Source: Vicingaceae bacterium | GTDB taxonomy: Bacteria > Bacteroidota > Bacteroidia > Flavobacteriales_E > Vicingaceae | Length of the DNA stretch: 64,000 nt | NCBI GenBank assembly: GCA_028245195.1 | Contig: JAOKCF010000007.1 | Coordinates: forward strand, 38,801 to 102,800 | Direction: 5' to 3' | In this document: positions 9,059 to 18,935 of the stretch, one piece after another | How the letters are laid out: the number at the start of each line of letters is the position of its first letter | Numbering within the stretch: the stretch's first letter is position 1 | Translations under genes and position numbers: made by a program | The notes under the pieces: generated by a model | Seen by the model: only the letters and a program-made list of their open reading frames with translations | Database searches by the model: none | What the model was told of the DNA's origin: nothing

Positions 9059-10705
9059 TTGAACAACAAAATAGAATCAGTATTTATTGAGGGAGAGGTG
9101 AATGCGGAAATCGTTGGACGCTTTAAAAGCCGCCGTCTTTTTTCAGCAACTGAAAACAAAATATTAAACGTTTCTGCATTTCAATTAGGAAATGACAAGG
9201 AAGATCAGCTAAAGAAAAGAGCCATAGATCAGATTGTTAGATTTTACAATAGATTTGATTCTTATTTTTTAAAATCAGAGAACACAACCGGTCTGAATGT
9301 GTGGTTCTTAGAACACTTTCGCATCAATTTTAAATTTATAGAGCAATTAAAAACGCTAGAATTAAGAGAAGCTTTTTTAGCAGCGCACCCAGATGGAAGA
9401 ATCGTTCAGTCACCTCCCCAAAAAGCAAGGGTTAATAGTGGTAAACGGATTTTAAAAGAGGTGTTTTTTATAGTTCAAAATAGTTTGAGTCGTTCAAGTA
9501 AAATAAGTGGAACCGCACTGGTTCACAACGAAGGCGGACCTGACTTTTCAGCTTCAGAACTTTTTGGTGAGCTCACCAATCACTTTCCGACTTTTAAAGT
9601 TCGGTCACTTTTTGATCTCAAGAGGAGATTGCCAAAAAGCTCTAAGTTTACTGGTTTTCTAAATTCAGATGCTCTATTTTTTAAAACGTTGCTTTCTCCC
9701 AAAACGTGGTTTCAGGTAAAGCGATTTAGGTTGGGATTAGACTCTATAGTTAATTATATTGAAAATGAATCATTAAATTCGTTTGAGAGAGAATTAATAC
9801 AGCATTTAAAGGCGAAGAAAACATACTTCACTTTAATGTACTTAAGGTATTTGTCTTTTCAGAATTTCTTCATTAATTCAAAAATTGAATCAATTATTTT
9901 GAGTGATGAAAATAGCCCGCAACAAAAGGTGATTCAATATGCGGCAAGAAAAACTGCAGTTAAGGTATTCGCCATTCAGCACGGAGCAATTTATAATAAC
10001 CACTTCGGATATACTTATGGGAAGTACATCCACCCGCCAATTTTACCAGACGTAACCTTCACTTGGGGAGAATTTTACAATGAAGTATTGCTCAAACATG
10101 GCGGATATCAAGCTGAACAAGTTAAAGCTGTTGGGAGCTTAAGAAAGTCGCGAACGTCAACAAGTGGAAGTACTCCAAAAGACAATAAATCACGTGTGGT
10201 TCTATTTGCAACTCAACCCATTCCAAACGAAACCTTGAGATTACAATATTTAAAAGATGTTTTTCATTGCTTTTTAGCAGTAGAAGCAGAGTACAATTAC
10301 CAATTGATTATAAGACCTCACCCCAATGAGAAGGATGACCAATACTTTGTTAATGTGGCGAATGAAGTTGGTTTTTCAAACTATTCAATTGAACGAAATG
10401 TCGCTATGGAAGATCAATTTAATACTTCTGATATCTTAATTACTGCCTACTCAACTGTTGGAGCAGAGTATGTAGAATATTTCAAGCCAATTGTCGTTTT
10501 AGATTATTTGAAAGAGGATATAGCAGGGTATGTGAAAGAGGGTGTTGGAATTCCTGTGCATAATGGAAATGAATTAATGGAAGTATTTGAACGACACGTA
10601 ATCGATGTTGATCATCAAAAATATAATAAGTTTATTAGTCGCTTTTTTCATTCTGCAGATGAAAAAGCGGCAGATCGAATTTTAAAAATTCTTACCGATA
10701 AATGA
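9059..10705 (+). CDS. Putative GT-B surface carbohydrate transferase (possible CMP-nonulosonate transferase)
   Basis: 548 aa from a TTG start; VFAIQHGAIYNNHFGY, LIIRPHPNEKD and SDILITAYSTVGAEYVEYFKPIVVLD resemble capsule/sialyltransferase-type GT-B proteins. Confidence 0.5.
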   Translation: MNNKIESVFIEGEVNAEIVGRFKSRRLFSATENKILNVSAFQLGNDKEDQLKKRAIDQIVRFYNRFDSYFLKSENTTGLNVWFLEHFRINFKFIEQLKTLELREAFLAAHPDGRIVQSPPQKARVNSGKRILKEVFFIVQNSLSRSSKISGTALVHNEGGPDFSASELFGELTNHFPTFKVRSLFDLKRRLPKSSKFTGFLNSDALFFKTLLSPKTWFQVKRFRLGLDSIVNYIENESLNSFERELIQHLKAKKTYFTLMYLRYLSFQNFFINSKIESIILSDENSPQQKVIQYAARKTAVKVFAIQHGAIYNNHFGYTYGKYIHPPILPDVTFTWGEFYNEVLLKHGGYQAEQVKAVGSLRKSRTSTSGSTPKDNKSRVVLFATQPIPNETLRLQYLKDVFHCFLAVEAEYNYQLIIRPHPNEKDDQYFVNVANEVGFSNYSIERNVAMEDQFNTSDILITAYSTVGAEYVEYFKPIVVLDYLKEDIAGYVKEGVGIPVHNGNELMEVFERHVIDVDHQKYNKFISRFFHSADEKAADRILKILTDK

Positions 10706-10764
10706 ACACTTGTGCATACAAAAACTGGTTACTTTTACTAGTTAAACTTTTATACAAATAGTCC

Positions 10765-12252
10765 TTGGGGATAATAATTAGACAAGCAACGATTTCTACC
10801 GTTTTCAGTTACTTAGGAGCTTTTCTAGGTTTCGTGAATGTTAGCATACTCATGAATCGTTGGTTTACCGTTGAAGAGTTTGGTTTGCGTGAGGCATTGC
10901 TAAGTGTTTCTGTAATAGCTGCTCAATTTTCTAGTTTAGGTAGTTCTGCAAGCTTGGTTCGGTTTTTCCCATTTTTTAATCGCAAAGGGAAAAACGATGG
11001 TGGACTTTTATCCATTAGTCTCATCATTTCCTTTTGTGGGTTTTTGATTACAACTGCAGTTTTACTATTGATTCAAAACATTGTAATGGATTCATACAAT
11101 GAAAAAAGCACCCTTTTTAGAGAATATTTTTGGGTTTTAATTCCTTTAACTTTTTTATTGTTGATGAATTTAGTTTTCGAAAGCTATATCAAAGCTAGGT
11201 CACGAACAGCCTTTACCACATTTGTAAAAGAAGTTTTTCACCGTGCACTCATTACCGTAATTTTAGTATTGTTTTATTTCGACTTTATCACATTTTACGC
11301 TTTTATTATCATTTTCCTTAGTTCATATGCTTTAACCTTAGTTTTCTATATTCTTCATCTACAGCTAAAAGGAGAGTTTTTTACGAAAATTAATTTTCAG
11401 TATTTTCCGAATAAGATGAGAAAAGTATACTTGAACTATAGTTTTTTTTCAATATTGTCTGGATTCTCTAACTTATTAATCGCGAAGGTTGATATTTTGA
11501 TGGTCGGGTACTTTCTTGGCGGAGTAGGGTTGGCTATTTATGCAAATGCAGTTTACCTTAGTGTTTTAATTTTCATACCGGCAGTTGCCATCACAAAAAT
11601 TGCATCACCCGTAATTGCTAGGGCATTTAAGTTTAAGCAAATGGATGAAATAGAATCCATTTATAAAAAATCCTCTACTACTCAATTTCTTATTGGTGGC
11701 CTCGCGTTTATTTTATTATGGTCCAACTTAGATAACTTTTTTGAGTTGCAAAGAGAAGAATACCAGCAAGGGAAAATGGTTTTATTTTACTTGGGCCTTT
11801 CTAGGGTTTTAACCATGTTGTTCGGAGTGGCAGGTTCAATCATTAATATTTCGAAATATTATCGTTTTGACACCATTACTTCTGTTGCGTTAGCCATCTT
11901 TACCGTTATTTCTAACTCCATAATGATACCATTGTGGGGTTTGGAAGGGGGAGCAATTGCCACGATGCTTTCGCTTACACTGTTTTATTTGATCAGGGCA
12001 CAGTTTCTAAAAGCAAAATATAATATCCATCCTTTTTCCAAACAAACCCTGCAGGTTGCTTTTATTTTAACTGTTGCGTTTATAATTTCTGAGGTACTAC
12101 CTTTTGCTTTGAACATCTATGTGGATACAATTTATAGATCTTTAGTTATCATTTCTTTAGTAGGTTTCTTAACCTTGTTTATGAATATTTCAGACGATGT
12201 AAATCGGTTGTATAAGAAAGTGTTAGGGATAATTGGCAGAAGTAAGGATTAA
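10765..12252 (+). CDS. Polysaccharide flippase (Wzx/MATE-MOP superfamily)
   Basis: 495 aa polytopic membrane protein, MOP-type N-terminus (FSYLGAFLGFVNVSILMNRWFTVEEFGL); TTG start. Confidence 0.8.
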   Translation: MGIIIRQATISTVFSYLGAFLGFVNVSILMNRWFTVEEFGLREALLSVSVIAAQFSSLGSSASLVRFFPFFNRKGKNDGGLLSISLIISFCGFLITTAVLLLIQNIVMDSYNEKSTLFREYFWVLIPLTFLLLMNLVFESYIKARSRTAFTTFVKEVFHRALITVILVLFYFDFITFYAFIIIFLSSYALTLVFYILHLQLKGEFFTKINFQYFPNKMRKVYLNYSFFSILSGFSNLLIAKVDILMVGYFLGGVGLAIYANAVYLSVLIFIPAVAITKIASPVIARAFKFKQMDEIESIYKKSSTTQFLIGGLAFILLWSNLDNFFELQREEYQQGKMVLFYLGLSRVLTMLFGVAGSIINISKYYRFDTITSVALAIFTVISNSIMIPLWGLEGGAIATMLSLTLFYLIRAQFLKAKYNIHPFSKQTLQVAFILTVAFIISEVLPFALNIYVDTIYRSLVIISLVGFLTLFMNISDDVNRLYKKVLGIIGRSKD

Positions 12253-13151
12253 GATTTTCCTAAGGCGTTCAGTAAATTAGATTTTAAGCGTTGAATTGGC
12301 TTTCTATCGTTTTGCAATCCGTCTATAAATACTTTTTTTTGTTCTTCAAAATGGCTTGACGAAATCTTAGTTTCTAGCGGCTTTTCACTTCTTTTAGCAA
12401 TAGTAAATAGCTCATGATTATTTAGTTCATCACCTTCTTGCATGATGATGGCTTCTAAACCCGATTTGTGTAAGGTATTTTTTAACGAGTACTTGTTGAA
12501 GTAATACGTATGAACTACTCTAAACCATTTAGTTTCTAAATTTTTAGTTGGTCGCAAGTTATTAGGTACTGCAATGTATAGAAACCCGTCATCGCTCAAG
12601 CTAGCTTGAATTTTTCTTAAAACCTCAGCAGGATTAAGAAAATGCTCTAATACGTGACGCAGTATGATTAATGAGTATTTGCCTTCCTTCCCTTTGTCCC
12701 AATCTGAATTTGCATCTGAGGAAATTACCTCTATGTTGTTTTTAATTAGGTTTTGTTGACTCTCCTGAGAAGGCTCTATCGCAAATAAATTGGCGTTTGG
12801 AAAGATCTTTTGGATGTTCAATAAGTTTTCTCCCGCTCCACTGCCAATATCTAAAATAGCAGAGGGTGACTCGGGGAGTACGTTGTTTTTCTGAAAACGA
12901 CGAATAATGGCATTATTTTCAGGGTTCGCAGTGTTAATTTCTGCAATTAATGAAGGTCGATAATAGGAATCATACTCTTTTGAGTAGAAATTAAAATATG
13001 AATCGGCATTCCATCTTGGACTCAGATAACCGAGGCCACAGTCCTTGCAAAGAACTAAGTTAATTGGGATGTTGTGTTGTCCTTTTTTAGATACTTCAAA
13101 ATGGTTTTGGCTTTTGCAAATAGCACATTCTACTTCTTCGAATTTATGCAT
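12249..13151 (-). CDS. Class I SAM-dependent methyltransferase with N-terminal zinc-ribbon
   Basis: CAICKSQ...LCKDCGLGYLSPRW, ILDIGSGAGENL, LRHVLEHFLNPAEVL. Confidence 0.8.
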   Translation of the reverse strand: MHKFEEVECAICKSQNHFEVSKKGQHNIPINLVLCKDCGLGYLSPRWNADSYFNFYSKEYDSYYRPSLIAEINTANPENNAIIRRFQKNNVLPESPSAILDIGSGAGENLLNIQKIFPNANLFAIEPSQESQQNLIKNNIEVISSDANSDWDKGKEGKYSLIILRHVLEHFLNPAEVLRKIQASLSDDGFLYIAVPNNLRPTKNLETKWFRVVHTYYFNKYSLKNTLHKSGLEAIIMQEGDELNNHELFTIAKRSEKPLETKISSSHFEEQKKVFIDGLQNDRKPIQRLKSNLLNALGKS

Positions 13152-13153
13152 GC

Positions 13154-13981
13154 TTATTTCATTTTGTATTCTTCGTAGGCCTTAGTAATGTCAATGAACT
13201 TGACTTTTGTTGATATTTCCTTCTGTAGCTCGTTGGAGTAATTTGTATGTAGTATTCTTTTTTGGTAAACCCCGTGATTAAACATGTATTCCATATATCT
13301 ATCTAAGGCTCCACTTTTTAATCCATAAGTTAAAAATATCGATACACGTTCTTTTTCTTCCGGGACTTTTAAGAAATTAGGAACCCTTTTTTCTAAACTG
13401 TTGTGTAGCGAAACATCTGGAGCAAGCTTTAATCGAACGGCATTCCCTGCGTGGCTTGTGCGTAAACAAAATGCAGCAGCATCGCCGGCTTGTGTTGGAA
13501 GAATGATTGCTTTTCCTTCGTTTGTTTTTACTGTATTTTGAGAACCCACTCTAACTTTTAATCCTCCAGAGTGCTCCGAATGGTCCTCTAAATAAAAGGC
13601 AATTCGAATTACTGGATATTCTTCTGTCCAATCTGGATGGGTTTGATCATTTCTATTTGCAGTGTCTTTATGAAACCCTCTATTGCCAATACCAATTTCC
13701 ATAATACAATCTCCAAAAAAAGTTGGTTTTTCTCCTAACAATTGGGTAGCTATTTCAATAACTCTGTCGTCTAAAATTAATTTACGGAATTCAGGAACGG
13801 CTGTTAAGCACCCAATGTGGTTTTTTGCGAAGCGATGTATAATGAAAGTTCCGTTTTTTTCATCTTCCTCAATTAATTTGTAAGCAGCCGTTCTAAGTTC
13901 TTCGACCTCTTCTTTCGTTAACACATTTTTAATTAATGTATAACCATCCTTATCAAATTTAGCTTTGTTTACTTCTACCAT
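13154..13981 (-). CDS. Phytanoyl-CoA dioxygenase (PhyH) family protein
   Basis: DGYTLIKNVLTKEEVEELR, GFHKDTA (H-x-D), IAFYLEDHSEHSGGLKVRVGSQN. Confidence 0.75.
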   Translation of the reverse strand: MVEVNKAKFDKDGYTLIKNVLTKEEVEELRTAAYKLIEEDEKNGTFIIHRFAKNHIGCLTAVPEFRKLILDDRVIEIATQLLGEKPTFFGDCIMEIGIGNRGFHKDTANRNDQTHPDWTEEYPVIRIAFYLEDHSEHSGGLKVRVGSQNTVKTNEGKAIILPTQAGDAAAFCLRTSHAGNAVRLKLAPDVSLHNSLEKRVPNFLKVPEEKERVSIFLTYGLKSGALDRYMEYMFNHGVYQKRILHTNYSNELQKEISTKVKFIDITKAYEEYKMK

Positions 13982-14015
13982 ATTTCAAAAGTATTAATAA
14001 TTGAGTGTTATCTAT

Positions 14016-14954
14016 TCACTTCTCTTCAATCTTGTCTTCAAGTGCTTTAATGCTTCCTGCCTGTTGTATACTGGCATTTAATTCAAAACCAACCAACAAT
14101 ACAAAAGAGTTGAAATAAATCCATAACATGATTACAATTATGGTTCCAATGGAGCCGTATATTTTGTCATAATTCGCAAAGTTGTCTACGTAATAGCCGA
14201 AACCCAATGAAACTAGCAACACCATCAAAGTTGCTAATGTAGATCCTGCAGAGAAGAAACGCCATTTCAACTTGCGATTACCTCCAATGTAGTAAATGAA
14301 TGAGATGGCGAAAAAGCAAATAGCGGCCATAATTATCCACTTACCGGTAAGTAAAAGAATAGAAGCTATACTGGATTTTTCCAATACGAAGTTTACTAGA
14401 TAAACAGAGAATAAAATGGCTCCAATGGCAATAATAATTAAAAAAGTCAGTATAAATAGAAGCTGTATAGAAAGTAATTTTTTGTGAAAAAAGTTTCGAT
14501 TGTGAGATACATTAATACTGTCTTCAAATGCCAGCAGCATGGAGTCAATTCCATTGGTAGCAAGAAAAATTGCAAATATAAATCCAAAGGATAATAATCC
14601 GCCGTCAGTATCGGTCACTAAATCAACCACTGTTTCTTCTACAAATAGGTATCCCGATTCTGGAAGTAAATCTTCTAATAATTTCAACAACTCCATTTTG
14701 AAGTCCGGAATTGGAATGTAGGGCAGAAGTGTAAGTAAAAAGATTAAGGTTGGAAAAAGTGCCATGAAGAATCGAAAAGCCATGGAAGATGCTTTTGTGT
14801 CCAGCAATCCCTGTCTAATGCCTTTAATAAAAAACTTCGCAACAAAATAGATGGGCAACTTATCAAACCCTGGGAGAATTAGGATTTTGGATATTCGAAT
14901 TGTTTTCCGAACTACTTGTAAAGCAAAAAAGCGTCTTTTTAATTGCTCTAACAT
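14016..14954 (-). CDS. YihY/BrkB family inner membrane protein
   Basis: SSMAFRFFMALFPTLIFLLTLLPYIP, multiple TMs, SIGTIIVIMLWIYFNSFVLLVGFELNA. Confidence 0.85.
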   Translation of the reverse strand: MLEQLKRRFFALQVVRKTIRISKILILPGFDKLPIYFVAKFFIKGIRQGLLDTKASSMAFRFFMALFPTLIFLLTLLPYIPIPDFKMELLKLLEDLLPESGYLFVEETVVDLVTDTDGGLLSFGFIFAIFLATNGIDSMLLAFEDSINVSHNRNFFHKKLLSIQLLFILTFLIIIAIGAILFSVYLVNFVLEKSSIASILLLTGKWIIMAAICFFAISFIYYIGGNRKLKWRFFSAGSTLATLMVLLVSLGFGYYVDNFANYDKIYGSIGTIIVIMLWIYFNSFVLLVGFELNASIQQAGSIKALEDKIEEK

Positions 14955-15794
14955 CTATTGTATAGCTTTTAGGCTGAAGTCTAAACTCTCAATTTGGTGC
15001 GTTAGTGCGCCAACACTGATATAGTCAACTCCGCATTTCGCATATGACACTATAGTTTCTTCTGTAATACCTCCTGAAGCTTCCGTTTCTGCGTAACTAC
15101 CAATTTGCTTCACTGCTTCAGTCAAATCCTTGTAACTAAAGTTATCTAGCATAATTCGGTCTACCTTTTCAGAATTTAGAATAATTTCAACTTCCTCTAA
15201 ATTTCTGGCCTCTATTTCCACTTTGATGTTTATGTTGTTGTCGGACAAATATCTCCTGGTTTTCGAAATTGCAGCTGTTATGCCTCCTGCATAATCAATA
15301 TGATTGTCTTTAATCATTATCATATCAAACAATCCAAATCGATGATTCACACCACCTCCAATTTTAACAGCCATTTTTTCAAAAATCCGATTATTTGGAG
15401 TTGTCTTTCTAGTATCTAACAGTTTCGTTTTTAATGGACCAATCAAACTTTTTAAGTGAGCGGTATGCGTGGCTATGCCACTCATACGTTGCATGTAATT
15501 TAGAGCTAACCGCTCAGCGATTAAAATAGATTGCGACCTTCCTTCAACAATAAAGGCAATGTCGCCAACGGCAACACTTTTGCCATCTTCAATAAATACA
15601 TTGATTTTTAAATCGCTGTCAACCAATCGAAACACTTCTAATGCAATCTCTACTCCGGCTAAAATACCGTTTTGTTTAACCAAGAGTTGTGCTTTGCCGA
15701 CTGCATCATAAGGGATGCACGATAAGCTGGTGTGATCTCCACTACCAATATCTTCAGCAAGGGCTTGAGCTATAAGGGGGGTATATTCTTTCAC
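14955..15794 (-). CDS. nadC: Nicotinate-nucleotide pyrophosphorylase (carboxylating)
   Basis: LAEDIGSGDHTS, LNYMQRMSGIATHT, LLDTRKTTPNNR, HRFGLFDMIMIKDNHI, ASGGI. Confidence 0.95.
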   Translation of the reverse strand: MKEYTPLIAQALAEDIGSGDHTSLSCIPYDAVGKAQLLVKQNGILAGVEIALEVFRLVDSDLKINVFIEDGKSVAVGDIAFIVEGRSQSILIAERLALNYMQRMSGIATHTAHLKSLIGPLKTKLLDTRKTTPNNRIFEKMAVKIGGGVNHRFGLFDMIMIKDNHIDYAGGITAAISKTRRYLSDNNINIKVEIEARNLEEVEIILNSEKVDRIMLDNFSYKDLTEAVKQIGSYAETEASGGITEETIVSYAKCGVDYISVGALTHQIESLDFSLKAIQ

Positions 15795-15799
15795 TGTAT

Positions 15800-16177
15800 C
15801 TATTCTTGTTCTATTCGAAATTCTATAATTTTTAGCGTTTCATTACTCTTTTGATATAATAAATACGTCCTGAAATTGCCTTTCATCGTTCCAAGTATAC
15901 CAATTTCAAAGAATGGTCTACCATTTCCCCCTCCCTTGTGTTTTGTGGTATAGGATTTTATACTCGCTTCTTTTAAGAAATTTTCGACTAATATTTTAGC
16001 TTGGTTGTCACTATAGTTTGCTTTTGCAGACGGGATATTTAAGTCAATTGGATTGTTGAAAAAGGAGGTAAATTGTGCAATGTTACTATCTTTTAAGGAG
16101 CTAGAGGGCTCGCTTTCCTTCTGTCCAAAAAGTTGGACCGAAATAAAAATAAGTAAAACCAATATAAGATTTTTCAT
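15800..16177 (-). CDS. DUF4783-like secreted protein
   Basis: 125 aa with signal peptide, directly upstream of nadC as is common in Bacteroidetes. Confidence 0.65.
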   Translation of the reverse strand: MKNLILVLLIFISVQLFGQKESEPSSSLKDSNIAQFTSFFNNPIDLNIPSAKANYSDNQAKILVENFLKEASIKSYTTKHKGGGNGRPFFEIGILGTMKGNFRTYLLYQKSNETLKIIEFRIEQE

Positions 16178-16242
16178 ACAATAAAATTAAACTTTTTGAG
16201 GCTTTCAATCTGGCTTATATTTGAAACTTATTAGCGTTAGGC

Positions 16243-16710
16243 ATGAAAATCACATTTCTTTGTATTGGAAAAACTTCTGACAAACAAATTAAAGGTTTGT
16301 ACGAAGAATATTTAAAGCGGCTTTCGCACTATGCAAAAGTAAAGATTGAGTACTTAGAATTGCGAAAAAAGGGACTGAGTGCAGATTTGCTAAAAATTGA
16401 AGAAGGTAAAATGATTCTTTCAAAAGTCGATTATTCTGCCAATTTAATTTTATTAGACGAACAGGGAAAGCAATTTAATTCAGAGGGCTTTGCGAGCTTT
16501 TTGCAGAAGGGATTAAATACGTCAAGTCGCGAAATGGTTTTCGTAATTGGAGGGGCTTACGGGTTTAGTGAAGAAGTTTACTCAAAAGCGAGTCATAAGA
16601 TTGCTTTGTCAAAAATGACATTTACACACCAAATGGTACGCTTAATTTTTTTAGAACAGTTATATCGTGGGTTTACTATTTTGAAAGGAGAAAAATATCA
16701 CCATAGCTAA
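16243..16710 (+). CDS. rlmH: 23S rRNA (pseudouridine1915-N3)-methyltransferase RlmH
   Basis: KITFLCIGKTSDKQIKGLYEEYLKRL, FVIGGAYGFSEEVY, LSKMTFTHQMVRLIFLEQLYRGFTILKGEKYHH. Confidence 0.95.
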   Translation: MKITFLCIGKTSDKQIKGLYEEYLKRLSHYAKVKIEYLELRKKGLSADLLKIEEGKMILSKVDYSANLILLDEQGKQFNSEGFASFLQKGLNTSSREMVFVIGGAYGFSEEVYSKASHKIALSKMTFTHQMVRLIFLEQLYRGFTILKGEKYHHS

Positions 16711-17717
16711 ACTTTCAATTTCTGCTGCCACTTCCATGCAGTTGCAACCATATCTTCAATATTCAATTTAGCTTCCCATTGCAATTCCTTTTTTGCTTTC
16801 GAATTGTCTGCATAGATCGTTTCTACATCTCCTGCTCTCCTTGGACCTAATTCATAGTTTAGTTTTTCGCCACTTACCTTCTCAAAGCTTTTAATAATTT
16901 CTAACACAGTGGTGCCGTTGCCTGTTCCGAGATTAATTACTTGGTAATTACGCTTCATCTTATCGAAATAGCCTAGCGCTTTAACGTGTGCTTGCGCTAC
17001 ATCAACAACGTGAATATAGTCCCTTACGCAACTGCCATCTTTTGTGTTATAGTCGGTTCCGAAAACAGTTAATTTGTCCCGAAGACCAACTGCTGTTTGA
17101 GTAATTAATGGAACAAGGTTATTCGGCCTTTCTGTGAATCCTTCTCCTATAAAACCTGACGGATGAGCTCCGGCAGGATTGAAGTAACGCAATGAGATAA
17201 CATTGAAGTCTTTATTTGCTTTGCAAAAGTCTTCTAAAATATTCTCACCAATTTGCTTTGACCTGGCGTATGGCGACTCAGCCTTTCCAAATGGTGTATT
17301 TTCATTTACAGGAAGTTGCTCCGGATTACCATATACTGAACAAGAGCTAGAAAAAATCAACTGATGGACGTTGTTCTCTTGCATAGCTTGGACTAAATTT
17401 ATTAACCCTCCAACGTTGTTTTGATAACATTCTATTGGATTTTCAACTGATTCAGGAACTGATTTTAAGGCAGCAAAATGTATTACAGCATCAATTTTAG
17501 TGCTCTTAAAAAATGATTTAGTCGCCTTTTTGTTCTTTAAATCAATGTTGAAGAAAGTAACTTTTTTATTGGCAATTTTTTCAATTTTCTTGTAGTTATC
17601 CTCCTCCGAATTGAGATAATTGTCAATACTATATGGAACTTCGTAGCCTTGCTCTAATAGTTCTAGTATAGTATGAGAACCAATATAACCCGCTCCACCC
17701 GTAATAAGAATATTCAT
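16707..17717 (-). CDS. galE: UDP-glucose 4-epimerase
   Basis: ILITGGAGYIGSHTILELLEQGYEV, SSSCSVYG, YARSKQIGE, RYFNPAGAHPSGFIGE. Confidence 0.93.
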   Translation of the reverse strand: MNILITGGAGYIGSHTILELLEQGYEVPYSIDNYLNSEEDNYKKIEKIANKKVTFFNIDLKNKKATKSFFKSTKIDAVIHFAALKSVPESVENPIECYQNNVGGLINLVQAMQENNVHQLIFSSSCSVYGNPEQLPVNENTPFGKAESPYARSKQIGENILEDFCKANKDFNVISLRYFNPAGAHPSGFIGEGFTERPNNLVPLITQTAVGLRDKLTVFGTDYNTKDGSCVRDYIHVVDVAQAHVKALGYFDKMKRNYQVINLGTGNGTTVLEIIKSFEKVSGEKLNYELGPRRAGDVETIYADNSKAKKELQWEAKLNIEDMVATAWKWQQKLKV

Positions 17718-17790
17718 CTGTCAAAATTAGCTTCAAAGATACTTTTCATTTCAATTAATACTAATATTGTAATCAATTAAATTATTTCAT

Positions 17791-18816
17791 ATGTCTTCGA
17801 AGATAAAGTTTGCAATCGTTGGTTGCGGTAGAATAGGTAAGCGCCATGCAAGCATGGTAAATATTAATGTCGATACGGAATTAGTAGCATTAATAGATAT
17901 AAATAAAGAGATTGAAAAAAGTTTAAAAGAGGAATTTAATGTCCAAGTCTTTCAATCTATTGAAGATTTTATACGTTCAGGTATTAAGGCAGATGTAGTT
18001 AACATTTGCACACCCAACTTTTTGCATGCTTCACAAGCAATTATTGCTTTACAAAATGGTTCTCACGTGGTAATTGAAAAACCAATGGCTTTATCTAAGG
18101 TGGACGCGGAAGAAGTCATTCACGAATCATTAAAAGTAAATAAACGTGTTTTTTGTGTTATGCAAAATCGCTACAGTCCTCCCTCTCGATGGTTGAAAGA
18201 GGTAGTTGAGAGCGGTGTATTAGGTAAAGTCTATATGGCTAATATCAACTGTTTTTGGAACCGAGACGACGAATATTATCAAGGAGGTGCAGCAAGTTAT
18301 TGGAAAGGCAAGCTAGACAAAGATGGAGGAACATTGTTTACACAGTTTAGTCACTTTCTAGACACGATGTATTGGTTGTTTGGCGATATCACTAACATTA
18401 AGGCAAATTTTCACGATTTTAATCATCAACATACGACAGAGTTTGAAGACTCTGGTATTGTGCAATTTGATTTTGTAAAAGGTGGCGCCGGAAGCATCAA
18501 TTATTCTACAGCAGTTTATGGACAGAATATGGAAAGTAGCCTCTCGATTATTGGAGAAAAAGGAAGCGTTAAGGTAGGAGGGCAGTATATGAATGAAATT
18601 GTCTATTGCCTTATAAAAGATTATGAGCAACCTGTTTTGGAGGATACACTTCCACCAAATGATTATGGGAAATATAAGGGCAGTGCAGCAAATCATCAAT
18701 TTGTAATACAAAATGTCGTTGATGCTCTGAAAAGAAACAAAACGGTAACTACAAATAGTCTAGAAGGGTTAAAAGTTGTTGAAATAATTGAAAACATATA
18801 TAAATTGAAAAAGTAA
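17791..18816 (+). CDS. Gfo/Idh/MocA family oxidoreductase (WlbA/WbpB-like)
   Basis: FAIVGCGRIGKRHASMV, NICTPNFLHASQAI, HVVIEKPMALS. Confidence 0.87.
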   Translation: MSSKIKFAIVGCGRIGKRHASMVNINVDTELVALIDINKEIEKSLKEEFNVQVFQSIEDFIRSGIKADVVNICTPNFLHASQAIIALQNGSHVVIEKPMALSKVDAEEVIHESLKVNKRVFCVMQNRYSPPSRWLKEVVESGVLGKVYMANINCFWNRDDEYYQGGAASYWKGKLDKDGGTLFTQFSHFLDTMYWLFGDITNIKANFHDFNHQHTTEFEDSGIVQFDFVKGGAGSINYSTAVYGQNMESSLSIIGEKGSVKVGGQYMNEIVYCLIKDYEQPVLEDTLPPNDYGKYKGSAANHQFVIQNVVDALKRNKTVTTNSLEGLKVVEIIENIYKLKK

Positions 18817-18935
18817 AATTTCAATTTATATTTGTATCATTGCAAAGTTCTTAAGACCTTTAAGATGCACTAATGCAACTTTCCTAATTTTTTTCAGTTG
18901 TTTTAGTTTAAAACAAGCACATTACAAAATATTTC

